A stretch of 58,834 nt of DNA from a virus. The position numbers and the translations under genes were made by a program. The stretch is taken from IMG/VR virus record IMGVR_UViG_3300042691_017652, positions 1 to 58,834 of that record; one strand, 5' to 3'. This document shows positions 24,226 to 31,129 of this stretch, piece after piece. The notes below the pieces were generated by a model that saw nothing but the letters and a program-made list of their open reading frames with translations, ran no database searches and had not been told where the DNA came from. The first letter of the stretch is position 1; each line of letters opens with the position of its first letter.

Positions 24226-24459
24226 TTATACTTCAATTCCGAAGTGTTTCTTCAAATCTGCGATAGGATGTCCACCATCAAAGTTTACCATCCTAATGGC
24301 ATAGGGGCTTACAATGTCAATACATTCCCTGACAATCAACAGGGCGAACTTTTCTTTGTTGAACTTGTAATACACCAGTTCTTTTTGATTATACGAGTCC
24401 CAAGTTGTATAATCGTGTTCAGTGGCCTGTTCGGCAAGTTCTCGAATTCGTTCGTTCAT
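24226..24459 (-). CDS. Small conserved phage protein, 77 aa
   Basis: MNERIRELAEQATEH... followed by FNKEKFALLIVRECIDIV...GHPIADLKKHFGIEV is a recurrent accessory protein of phages of proteobacteria (annotated hypothetical). The start has GGGGGAGAA upstream and overlaps the preceding stop. Function unknown. Confidence 0.68.
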   Translation of the reverse strand: MNERIRELAEQATEHDYTTWDSYNQKELVYYKFNKEKFALLIVRECIDIVSPYAIRMVNFDGGHPIADLKKHFGIEV

Positions 24460-24665
24460 TTCTCCCCCGCTCTTAGCATAGCGTCTGCAATTTTGTATGC
24501 GTTGCGTGAAATATCCCCTTCATGGCTGTATTTCTGCGTCAGTGCTTGCATCGCCTTAGCCGCAAAGTAATCGCGCAGGGTCATGCCGACATTGTGCCCA
24601 CTTGGACTGATACCGTTTACATATTGCGTTGTCGGAAACGCTGGCCCGCCTGTATCTCTGCTCAT
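24456..24665 (-). CDS. Small conserved phage protein, 69 aa
   Basis: The pattern GGPAFPTTQY...GMTLRDYFAAKAMQAL...AYKIADAMLRAGEK is a frequent accessory ORF in tailed phages, function unknown. It begins at a copy of the repeated junction AAGGAGAAGAACACATGA. Confidence 0.72.
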   Translation of the reverse strand: MSRDTGGPAFPTTQYVNGISPSGHNVGMTLRDYFAAKAMQALTQKYSHEGDISRNAYKIADAMLRAGEK

Positions 24666-24850
24666 GTGTTCTTCTCCTTTAGCTTGGCTTGAATGGATTC
24701 AATTTTTGTTTCATACCAACTTGTTTCTTGTCCGCGCTTTGCCCAGCCGTACTGCGTTATTAGCACTGGCGATGCGTATGCAGGTTGATTGACTATTTTC
24801 GAACGTTGTACTTGGTAGTTACCTTCAAGGTCTTCGCTCATATCACCCAT
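24662..24850 (-). CDS. Small hypothetical protein, 62 aa
   Basis: Start at ATG 24850 (MGDMSEDLEGNY), preceded by AAGGAG and a 7-base spacer; the longer reading frame upstream overlaps the previous gene and is unlikely. The C terminus is QAKLKEKNT, the last five residues being encoded by the Shine-Dalgarno junction of the next gene. Confidence 0.6.
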   Translation of the reverse strand: MGDMSEDLEGNYQVQRSKIVNQPAYASPVLITQYGWAKRGQETSWYETKIESIQAKLKEKNT

Positions 24851-25685
24851 TGTTTTTCTCCTTGAGTTGTAACTGCGCCCATTCAACGCCATCACGCCAA
24901 GCACCAGCATTCTTCATTGCGTAGTTAGTGCGTAGCAAACCTTGGTCAATCTCCTCATCCGTCAGCCCAACCCATTGCTTTGGTGGTGCGGCGTAAAGGG
25001 GCACTGTGTGGTGCAGGTCAGGACATGTCCGCACTTTCATGTCAAAGTTTTTCAGGTCGAATGAATTGGCCCACGCCACCGGCTCTTTCTCATGCTTTGG
25101 TGGCGCGGTGTAGCGTTTTTTCTCACCTTCCACTACTGCAATCGCATCAGACAGTCTAATAAGCGCATCCCCTGAATCTTGTTCTGTGATGCCATCTGTA
25201 TCAAATAGCCCTTGCAAATCGTCGATGATTGCGTCTGCCCACGCCACTGGCTCTTTCTCATGCTTTGGTGCGTACACCAGCAAGTGCTGCCAAACGCGTG
25301 GATCAACAGTGTCAGCCTCAGACCCCAACCGATCAACGCAGTCCATCAATTCATCGGTCAATGAACGTGCTTGGGGGCGGGTGTCGTCGGCATCGACTTC
25401 CTTCGGTAGCGGTTCAAAATGGTCAGCCACCTGCTGGTTCGTGTACTGACCGACATGCCCATCAGGAAATTTCACATACTGACGATCCGTTCCGCTAATG
25501 TGGATGACGCAGTACTCTTCCGTCTCTAGGCACAAGAGCCTGTCACCTCGGCGGTATTTAGGTTTCTCCAGTGCTTGGCGCAAGGCCGTTGTAACCCTTT
25601 CTAGCCGCTCGTAGTCATCCTTGTTTGACATGTACGGCACATCCTCCAACGCCTCAAGCGCCAGCTTCATAGCTTCACGGCTCAT
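24843..25685 (-). CDS. Mosaic accessory protein, 280 aa, with internal duplication
   Basis: Starts MSREAMKLALEALE...ALRQALE, a module also found at the start of the 91-aa gene upstream. A KEPVAWA-type segment preceded by APKHE/PPKHE occurs twice (encoded near 25070 and 25235), a ~35-bp direct repeat in DNA. The C terminus has QWVGLTDEEIDQGL and ends LKEKNNG within the next junction. The residue 45-90 region (RRGDRLLCLETEEYCVIHISG) looks like an inserted beta domain. It appears assembled from recurrent phage accessory modules; function unknown. Confidence 0.65.
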   Translation of the reverse strand: MSREAMKLALEALEDVPYMSNKDDYERLERVTTALRQALEKPKYRRGDRLLCLETEEYCVIHISGTDRQYVKFPDGHVGQYTNQQVADHFEPLPKEVDADDTRPQARSLTDELMDCVDRLGSEADTVDPRVWQHLLVYAPKHEKEPVAWADAIIDDLQGLFDTDGITEQDSGDALIRLSDAIAVVEGEKKRYTAPPKHEKEPVAWANSFDLKNFDMKVRTCPDLHHTVPLYAAPPKQWVGLTDEEIDQGLLRTNYAMKNAGAWRDGVEWAQLQLKEKNNG

Positions 25686-25987
25686 GTGTTCTTCTCCTTA
25701 AGTCTTTCTTCGATCTCCTCGGCGAAGGCCCAGATGTCGAAGTCCGGTCGTCGCGCGGCGAAATAGCACTCGTCGATGTCGCGGTCGGTCAGCCCTACCC
25801 ACTCGCGTTGTTTGTGGAATCCGGCGCTGTTCAGGATCTGCTCGAGACCGGGACCGAAGATCTTGGTGGGCTGCTCGTGAATAGCCTTTTCAACGCTTGA
25901 TTGCATCTGGCGCTGCATACCATCGATAAATCCGCGCTCGTAATCCGGTCCATCTGCCGGTGTCTTCGCATTCTTGTTCTCACTCAT
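25682..25987 (-). CDS. Small accessory protein with GLTDRDI module, 101 aa
   Basis: Starts at ATG 25987 (MSENKNAKTPADGPDYERGF) within a junction copy. Helical middle (IDGMQRQMQSSVEKAIHEQ) and C-terminal REWVGLTDRDIDECYFAARRP module, ending LKEKNT encoded by the next junction. Function unknown. Confidence 0.62.
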   Translation of the reverse strand: MSENKNAKTPADGPDYERGFIDGMQRQMQSSVEKAIHEQPTKIFGPGLEQILNSAGFHKQREWVGLTDRDIDECYFAARRPDFDIWAFAEEIEERLKEKNT

Positions 25988-26259
25988 GTGTTCTTCTCCC
26001 GCAGCTTCGCTTCGAGAGATTCCGCAAAATCTAATACGTTCTGATGTTCGTAACAAATGTGAAACTCCACAGCACTGCCTCTCGCTTTATTGCATTTCCA
26101 GATTTCATCTGCGGTCAGACCAACCCATTCACGCTTTGTCTCCAGTGCTTGGCGCAGGGCGGTGATGGCTTCGTATGCCTTACCTCTTGGATCATCGGTA
26201 CTGTTGTGGGCAATAGGCTCTATTAGTTCTAGCGCCATCTGCATAGCTTCTCTGCTCAT
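25984..26259 (-). CDS. Small accessory protein with MSREAM and GLTADEI modules, 91 aa
   Basis: The N terminus MSREAMQMALELIEPIAHNS...ALRQALE resembles that of the 280-aa protein; the C-terminal part is REWVGLTADEIWKCN...FAESLEAKLREKNT. The gene starts and ends in junction copies. Probably a paralogue assembled from the same modules. Function unknown. Confidence 0.65.
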   Translation of the reverse strand: MSREAMQMALELIEPIAHNSTDDPRGKAYEAITALRQALETKREWVGLTADEIWKCNKARGSAVEFHICYEHQNVLDFAESLEAKLREKNT

Positions 26260-26450
26260 GTGTTTTTCTCCTTGGGTTTCACCGTCGGCGATCGCTCGAC
26301 GGTATGGAATACTGCGTCACACACCTTGCACACGCGGCGTCGCTCGGTGAAGTAACGCCGAGCATTCGCGTCCCAATAGTGCCGAGAATCCGCAACACGG
26401 GTAGAACCGGCGTGACCTGTCCGGTCGTCGTGGCAAAAAGGGCAAAGCAT
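26256..26450 (-). CDS. NrdR-like zinc-ribbon protein, 64 aa
   Basis: CPFC near the N terminus and CKVC in the middle with an RRYFTERRRVCKVCDAVFHTVE segment match the zinc ribbon of NrdR, but the ATP-cone domain is absent. It may act as a small DNA-binding protein. Ends KEKNT at the first copy of the repeated junction. A second NrdR-like ribbon is at 29658-29858. Confidence 0.68.
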   Translation of the reverse strand: MLCPFCHDDRTGHAGSTRVADSRHYWDANARRYFTERRRVCKVCDAVFHTVERSPTVKPKEKNT

Positions 26451-26454
26451 CCGT

Positions 26455-26805
26455 TCACCCCTTCCACCACGTGCGCATCGATTCGTCGATCAGCTTCATC
26501 GAATCCCTGAGCATCCGGTCCCTCGCACGGACCGAGATCCCCAGGTCCCCCATTCCTCGACGCTTCCGATCGAGCCAATCCTGGTGTCGCTCGACGTCGT
26601 GTTTAAGCACGTACCAGGGGCGATTGCGAAAGAATGCCAGCTCCACGATATCGCCGTGATTCTTGAGCAACCGGATCACCCGCTCGGCTTCGCGCTTGGT
26701 GATTCCGATCTCGTTCTGCATATCGCCCGAGGGGCAGGGTCCGAATCGTCGGAAATACTCAATGGCCTGCTGCAGCTGATCGGCTAGATTAGACTGCCTA
26801 CCCAT
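26455..26805 (-). CDS. Winged-helix-like regulatory protein, 116 aa
   Basis: ATG 26805 (MGRQSNLADQLQQ) has AAGGAG 8 bases upstream. Residues ~5-75 read as a winged helix: LQQAIEYFRRFGPCPSGDMQNEIGITKREAERVIRLLKNHGDIV, then a strand pair FFRNRPWYVL. The C-terminal helix is basic. Candidate DNA-binding regulator of the early or late region; no target is visible from the sequence. Confidence 0.65.
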   Translation of the reverse strand: MGRQSNLADQLQQAIEYFRRFGPCPSGDMQNEIGITKREAERVIRLLKNHGDIVELAFFRNRPWYVLKHDVERHQDWLDRKRRGMGDLGISVRARDRMLRDSMKLIDESMRTWWKG

Positions 26806-27020
26806 TCGTAAAGCTCCTTGGCCCAAAAAAGTGAGAGTAGTGCAGCTATCCCGATCGTGTAGGCAAGCAGGTCTTTCGCTCCCGCCCAGGCACTTCCTCG
26901 TCGGTGCAGTAGTGCGGTCTGCAGCCGGTCCATGTCGCCGCTTTGATCGTAAACCGGACGGGGCACGTACGTGTACCCGATCCGGACCCCTTTACGCGTA
27001 GTCACGTATCGGGGCTTCAT
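26784..27020 (-). CDS. Small membrane-anchored protein, 78 aa
   Basis: Start at ATG 27020 overlapping the preceding stop as ATGA. A basic N terminus (MKPRYVTTRKGVRIGYTYVPRP) and one membrane helix near the C terminus (DLLAYTIGIAALLSLFWAKEL). Overlaps the next gene by 22 bases. Function unknown. Confidence 0.6.
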   Translation of the reverse strand: MKPRYVTTRKGVRIGYTYVPRPVYDQSGDMDRLQTALLHRRGSAWAGAKDLLAYTIGIAALLSLFWAKELYEWVGSLI

Positions 27021-27304
27021 CACACCAGGACCATCGATCGGATATTCATCTGCTCCACCGCTTTCTGGTGCTCGGCAATCCACTTCGGCCCAAGGGCATC
27101 CTTCACCGCTTGCGAGTCTAACCGACTCTGGGATGAGAACGTAATTTCGACCTGGAACTGCTGGCCCCGGTAGACGGCTGCACCCGCCTCGCGAAAGGTC
27201 TCCTTCAGTGCTTTCTCCCGCGCCACAAGCTCGGCAAGCTGCTGGCGGACTTGTGCTAACTCGTCGACCATCTGCTCGGTGATTACTGGTGCTTTCTTTG
27301 CCAT
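27020..27304 (-). CDS. Small coiled-coil early protein, 94 aa
   Basis: The N-terminal half is a coiled coil (VDELAQVRQQLAELVAREKALKETFREA), followed by a compact segment (AVYRGQQFQVEITFSSQSRLDSQAVKDALGPKWIAEHQK). The leader is ATAGAGGACAAAA and a consensus promoter lies 36 bases upstream. Resembles conserved small phage proteins of unknown function. Confidence 0.65.
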   Translation of the reverse strand: MAKKAPVITEQMVDELAQVRQQLAELVAREKALKETFREAGAAVYRGQQFQVEITFSSQSRLDSQAVKDALGPKWIAEHQKAVEQMNIRSMVLV

Positions 27305-27339
27305 TTTTGTCCTCTATCGGTTTGTTTACTGGAGACTCT

Positions 27340-27368
27340 ATTATAACACGGGTGCTACAATCTGTCAA
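27340..27368 (-). promoter_or_regulatory. Consensus sigma70 promoter
   Basis: Minus strand TTGACA (27368-27363), 17-bp spacer, TATAAT (27345-27340). Drives the 94-aa gene and the accessory run downstream. Perfect in both hexamers. Confidence 0.9.
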
Positions 27369-27375
27369 TACCCCT

Positions 27376-27648
27376 TCACTTTTGTAGTCGGTCTGCAACG
27401 AGTGTGGCATATCCGGCGATATCCGCCCATGAGTCAACGTTCCGAGAGTTTCCATTAACGATCCTCGAGATTTTGTGTAAAATCATAAAAAGCGCCTCTT
27501 TCTGGAAGGTGTCCATCGTGACGTAGCTGCGCCCCGCCCTCGTTACTTCCTGCAAGGCCTGGGAGATCTTCGCTTGTTCCGTGAAATCCCCGTATTCCGA
27601 CCCGCGCTGTTCAAGTATTGCCTTCAAATCAGTCGATGATTGCTGCAC
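27376..27648 (-). CDS. DUF6378-like protein, 90 aa
   Basis: The pattern LEQRGSEYGDFTEQAKISQAL...FQKEALFMILHKISRIVNGNSRNVDSWADIAGYATLV matches the small phage family I recall as DUF6378, usually annotated as unknown and often near nucleotide-metabolism genes. Helical. Overlaps the upstream 393-aa gene by 20 bases. Confidence 0.75.
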   Translation of the reverse strand: MQQSSTDLKAILEQRGSEYGDFTEQAKISQALQEVTRAGRSYVTMDTFQKEALFMILHKISRIVNGNSRNVDSWADIAGYATLVADRLQK

Positions 27649-28810
27649 GTGCTAACCCCCCTTGTTTATAACGACCTTTGTACCCTTCCTCCAGGTTCAT
27701 GCCGCGACGCTTGGACTGATTAAGAATCTCCTCCGTCGCTCCCTCTCCGGTGCGACCCGCGAGGATCTTCTCGATCAACTGCTCCACCGTCGCCGCGCGG
27801 CCCAGGGTATTGGGACCGATGCCCCTCTGCATGCCGTAGGCGTTGGGGTCAGTGAGTGCGGGGACCGCTAAATGACGAAGCAGACCCGGATCCGCCGCCT
27901 CGAGCATGATTGGTTCACGTACCGGACCTGCGATACGATTCAACTGCGCTTCTTTCAGACCTAACACCCCGGTGATTTGGTCCGGAGTCATGTCGGCCAA
28001 GTCCACGGGCTTCAGCGCCACCGCTTGATCAAAAATCGGACTGCCCTTACCCTGCTGCAAGATGTCCATCAAAGGGCGAGCTAACCAGTCCGCGTATTCT
28101 GCACGACCGAAAAGCTGTGGTGATCGATTCATCGCGCTTATGACCGGAGCGATATTCTCGTAGTCGCCGTGCCGGAGACCGTAGGACATCACATTACCCA
28201 GCCTGCGTAACTCGTTGACATCGGTGAGTGCGGTGGGGCCCGAGAAAGCACCCGCAGCACGAAGCTGGTCGTAAAGCGCCGCGTACTGCATGGCACCCAT
28301 CCCCGCACCAGCATTCAGCGCCCCAATATCGTACACGCCGACATCATCCGGAACGGTTTTCGCCCGTTGTGCATCCTCGGCACGATTGTACATCCGATGG
28401 TAAAGCTCTTCGGGATAGCTAGTAGCGAAAAGCATGTCCTCATCCGGAGTCGCCGTGAGTTCAGACAGCGGGTTGTGAGGGTCCGAGGGGTCCACCACCT
28501 GCTGCACTATCTTCTTTTGCAGCGGTAGCTTCCCCTGCGCCATCCGCGCCTGATCGCTCACCGACAACGAGGAAGATCTGAAGTGTGGGGACTGGACCAA
28601 CTGCCTCACTATACCCGTCTTCGGATCTTTCCCGAACATCTGCGCCTTATTGTACTGCTCGATAATCTCGTCGGGAGTCATCGTTTTTTGCGCTTTGGCA
28701 AAAGACTCCGGGATGCGCTTCGCCCCCGGGATATTTGCCATCGTGCGGGTTCCCGCTCCGACGTGACCCATAAGGTCCAAGAATGTGAGTGCTTTGCTAG
28801 GTCCCGCCAT
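27629..28810 (-). CDS. Hypothetical protein with C-terminal Gly-Gly motif, 393 aa
   Basis: A mostly helical protein of unrecognised family (PDEIIEQYNKAQMFGKDPKTGIV, ADMTPDQITGVLGLKEAQLNRIAG). It ends with GYKGRYKQGGLARAAIID, the same Y-x-x-GG-hydrophobic motif found in the head-module proteins, although the gene sits inside the early region next to the deacetylase-like enzyme. It overlaps that gene by 14 bases. Could be a virion protein made early or a partner of the deacetylase; both are guesses. Confidence 0.55.
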   Translation of the reverse strand: MAGPSKALTFLDLMGHVGAGTRTMANIPGAKRIPESFAKAQKTMTPDEIIEQYNKAQMFGKDPKTGIVRQLVQSPHFRSSSLSVSDQARMAQGKLPLQKKIVQQVVDPSDPHNPLSELTATPDEDMLFATSYPEELYHRMYNRAEDAQRAKTVPDDVGVYDIGALNAGAGMGAMQYAALYDQLRAAGAFSGPTALTDVNELRRLGNVMSYGLRHGDYENIAPVISAMNRSPQLFGRAEYADWLARPLMDILQQGKGSPIFDQAVALKPVDLADMTPDQITGVLGLKEAQLNRIAGPVREPIMLEAADPGLLRHLAVPALTDPNAYGMQRGIGPNTLGRAATVEQLIEKILAGRTGEGATEEILNQSKRRGMNLEEGYKGRYKQGGLARAAIID

Positions 28811-29627
28811 AATACACCTCGTCGCTGGTTCTGAGTGTCTGAATATGCACGTCTACCGTGCGTTGAACATCTTTGCAGTATCCACCGGCGAGATTCCACA
28901 CGAGAGGGATCTTAGACTTCCTGGCTGCGCGAAAGATCCCGAGGTCACGATTCCGCAGACCCTCGAGCGAGAGGTACCCGGAACCATAAGGGTCCTCGAT
29001 CCACGCGTCAGCACCGGCTTGGTACATTATTATACTAGGCTTCGACGACGAAATCAAGCCAGAGGCCCACACTTCCCAGTCATGAGCGTTTGGCTTGTAG
29101 CGCGAGACGAACGATCGCATATCCAGATTCGTCACGTGCCGCACTCGGTCGTGCGCGGCCAGCGCCGCAATGACATCGTCCGTCCCATCCCCGTAGTGGC
29201 CGTCACCGTCGAAGATTAGCGCCGGTTTGATCGCTCCACTGCTGAGCGCCGCGATCATCAGCCCGTTGAATGTGCAGAACCCTCCTCCGAAGTCGAACCC
29301 CGCGTGGTGGAAGCCCTGAGTGGCTGAGCATGCGACCTCCGCTTTCTTTTCGCTCACGTGCCGGGTCGCGGCCAAGAAGTTCGCGTTCGTGTACCTGAGT
29401 GTCTCGTTAAGCACCGTGTCGGTATTTCCGAATCCATTGGGGGTCTTGCCCGAGAACACGTTCACCACGTACTTCAGCGAATGCGCGGTGATTAACTCGA
29501 CGTTCTTCAACGGCTCAAAATCGGTAAGCAGTGGTCGCGCGGCCTGTCGCACGAACATCGGGATCTTGCGATAAGACGGAAAGTCGAAGTCGCAGGACTG
29601 GCGGAGATTGTAGAAAATCGGGGTCAT
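28797..29627 (-). CDS. Histone-deacetylase-superfamily (acetylpolyamine amidohydrolase/HDAC-like) enzyme, 276 aa
   Basis: The arginase/deacetylase-fold active site appears intact. GFHHAGFDFGGGFCTFN near residues 106-121 has the catalytic His pair; FDGDGHYGDGT at 139-149 carries the zinc ligands Asp and His; GADAW at 205-209 supplies the third ligand; DPYGSGYLSLEGL follows, then NLAGGY late in the protein. It is shorter than most bacterial members because the N-terminal part is reduced. Substrate unknown: acetyl-lysine on host proteins, acetylpolyamines or another amide. It has its own promoter and lies next to the 2-aminoadenine genes. Confidence 0.83.
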   Translation of the reverse strand: MTPIFYNLRQSCDFDFPSYRKIPMFVRQAARPLLTDFEPLKNVELITAHSLKYVVNVFSGKTPNGFGNTDTVLNETLRYTNANFLAATRHVSEKKAEVACSATQGFHHAGFDFGGGFCTFNGLMIAALSSGAIKPALIFDGDGHYGDGTDDVIAALAAHDRVRHVTNLDMRSFVSRYKPNAHDWEVWASGLISSSKPSIIMYQAGADAWIEDPYGSGYLSLEGLRNRDLGIFRAARKSKIPLVWNLAGGYCKDVQRTVDVHIQTLRTSDEVYYGGT

Positions 29628-29656
29628 TAAGTTCCTCTATGTGTGTTAAGACCCTA

Positions 29657-29686
29657 ATTATACCACGGGCGGGGTATCTGTGTCAA
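29657..29686 (-). promoter_or_regulatory. Sigma70 promoter for the deacetylase-like gene
   Basis: Minus strand TTGACA (29686-29681), 18-bp spacer and TATAAT (29662-29657), 30 bases upstream of the start at 29627. It overlaps the last codons of the zinc-ribbon gene, so the deacetylase can be transcribed apart from the Z cassette. Confidence 0.85.
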
Positions 29687-29858
29687 CATCCGTTTCCAAA
29701 TAGTACTCTTTTAGCTTCGGATCTGTGATCGACGGGTACTCGCGCGTGGTGAATCGGAATTGGCAGACCGTGCATGCCCTGCGGCGACGCGTTCCACCGT
29801 CCGCGTTCTGGTACACGGTCGTAACCTGGGTGATACCGCCACATTTAACGCATTTCAT
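29658..29858 (-). CDS. NrdR-like zinc-ribbon protein, 66 aa
   Basis: MKCVKCGG...VTTVYQNADGGTRRRRACTVCQFRFTTREYP matches the NrdR zinc ribbon closely (two CxxC pairs, RRRRxCxxCxxRFTTxE), but the ATP-cone domain is missing and replaced by a short acidic tail. NrdR represses ribonucleotide reductase genes; a stand-alone ribbon could modify host nucleotide supply or simply bind DNA. It overlaps the datZ-like stop by 4 bases and so travels with the Z genes. Confidence 0.75.
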   Translation of the reverse strand: MKCVKCGGITQVTTVYQNADGGTRRRRACTVCQFRFTTREYPSITDPKLKEYYLETDVDTDTPPVV

Positions 29859-30403
29859 ATCCCGATCTCCTCGCTTACGCGGCGCACCGCGAAATCAATA
29901 TCCAATTCCTCGAAAACCCCATGCCACTTCTGCACACAGCGGTCGAGCGACGCCTCAAGACCCGATTGAACATCGAGTGCGTTCTGCCCGATCCCGTGGT
30001 CACGCAGGAACCAAATCGCCTCGATCAGGTCCGCGATCTCCACGTACATTTCGATCGGCGTCCCAGCGATCCGACGCTTGTCGGCGATGTATCCCGGGTC
30101 CACGACCTCCTCGGACTTGTCGATGATGTCCAACCCACCCACCTGCCTCAGCACCCGCTTGTAGGGCGTCGGGGTGTCCCCGGTGCGGACCTCGACCATG
30201 TCGTGCGAGAGCGACCAGTGCATGAGCCTCAATGCGTACTGGGGGTCGAGCAGCTGCTTGTCCCTGCAATGCCGAGCGAGTTGGCCGACGATGAGGGTGA
30301 CGTTAAAATGATGCTCCGCAAGATTCTGAGTGCGCGAGACGTTGACGATCTGCCACCGTTTGACGTGCGAAGCACGGAGCTGTTCAGCTAGAGAAAGACC
30401 CAT
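29855..30403 (-). CDS. datZ: HD-domain dATP triphosphohydrolase (DatZ-like), 182 aa
   Basis: A YfbR-like HD phosphohydrolase: RWQIVNVSRTQNLAEHHFNV gives the first His (31-32), LSHDMVEVRTGDTPTP the central His-Asp (67-68), and a later Asp in VEIADLIEAIWF completes the metal site. Phage DatZ proteins of this size remove dATP (and dADP/dAMP) from the pool so that 2-aminoadenine, not adenine, enters DNA. Presence beside purZ, mazZ and dpoZ makes DatZ far more likely than a generic nucleotidase. Catalytic residues look intact. Confidence 0.88.
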   Translation of the reverse strand: MGLSLAEQLRASHVKRWQIVNVSRTQNLAEHHFNVTLIVGQLARHCRDKQLLDPQYALRLMHWSLSHDMVEVRTGDTPTPYKRVLRQVGGLDIIDKSEEVVDPGYIADKRRIAGTPIEMYVEIADLIEAIWFLRDHGIGQNALDVQSGLEASLDRCVQKWHGVFEELDIDFAVRRVSEEIGI

Positions 30404-30408
30404 CCTGA

Positions 30409-30624
30409 TTACCTTATCGCTTTAAGACGCTCAAGCCGGTCGATGATCTGCCCACTTTCGAGTGGTTCGAAGTTCTCGAACTCGAAGTGATCCACGGCAC
30501 GACTAAGCGCCTGATTCCATATCTCCCGCACGAACTCCCTAGTGTGCGAGTCCTGTTCACCTAGTAACTCGCCAAACCGACGCGAGTACCAGATCTCGAA
30601 TACTTCATTACGGCTTTTCATCAT
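30409..30624 (-). CDS. Small hypothetical protein in the Z cassette, 71 aa
   Basis: A charged, helical protein (EVFEIWYSRRFGELLGEQDSHTREFVREIWNQALSRAVDHFEFENFEPLESGQIIDRLERLK) between mazZ and datZ. It overlaps the mazZ end by 17 bases. No family recognised; it could be an extra component of the Z pathway or a passenger. Confidence 0.6.
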   Translation of the reverse strand: MMKSRNEVFEIWYSRRFGELLGEQDSHTREFVREIWNQALSRAVDHFEFENFEPLESGQIIDRLERLKAIR

Positions 30625-31126
30625 GTGTATGCCTCATAATACGGGTTTGAGAGTCCACGGTCCAAGTACGTCCAACGTTGATCGCCATTTTCTCGGTCAC
30701 TGCCCTTCGAATATCGATGCCATTAATCGCCGCTAGATCGAGCAGCAGAATCATTATATCCGCGAACTCTGCCGCCGCCTTCGGATCACGGGCGTACTCG
30801 CCCACCTCCTCGTAGAGCTTAAGCAACACGTCGGGTGTCTTCCTATTCGGGAACACCTCGTCCGCCCAAGTGGTGACCACCTGCTGCAGCCGCCGGATAT
30901 CCGCCCCTCCGCGCTTCGCGAAAGCATTGACGGACCGTACGGCCAAGTCCGCGTTCTTCTCGCAGTTCCCGAGCACGCCGTTGTACTGATGTTTCACTTC
31001 GAAGTTCGCCACCGCTGCACCGTTAGCATCAATGACCACCATATCGTTCCCCGGGTGTATGCTCCAGGGAAGGGGGTTCTGTTCGTGCGTGTGCAGCAGC
31101 GAGTTCATGATAAATTCATTAGACAT
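30608..31126 (-). CDS. mazZ: MazG-like nucleotide pyrophosphohydrolase (MazZ-like), 172 aa
   Basis: The C-terminal half is a MazG-type helical domain with KLYEEVGEYARD (E106, E107, E110) and EFADIMILLLD (E120, D123), the metal-binding E-E-x-x-E and E-x-x-D sets. The N-terminal ~75 residues (WSIHPGNDMVVIDANGAAVANFEV...) form a separate beta segment of a type often joined to phage MazG domains. In Z phages MazZ turns dGTP (and dATP) into monophosphates, feeding dGMP to PurZ. It lies 3 bases after purZ. Confidence 0.86.
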   Translation of the reverse strand: MSNEFIMNSLLHTHEQNPLPWSIHPGNDMVVIDANGAAVANFEVKHQYNGVLGNCEKNADLAVRSVNAFAKRGGADIRRLQQVVTTWADEVFPNRKTPDVLLKLYEEVGEYARDPKAAAEFADIMILLLDLAAINGIDIRRAVTEKMAINVGRTWTVDSQTRIMRHTHDEKP

Positions 31127-31129
31127 CTT

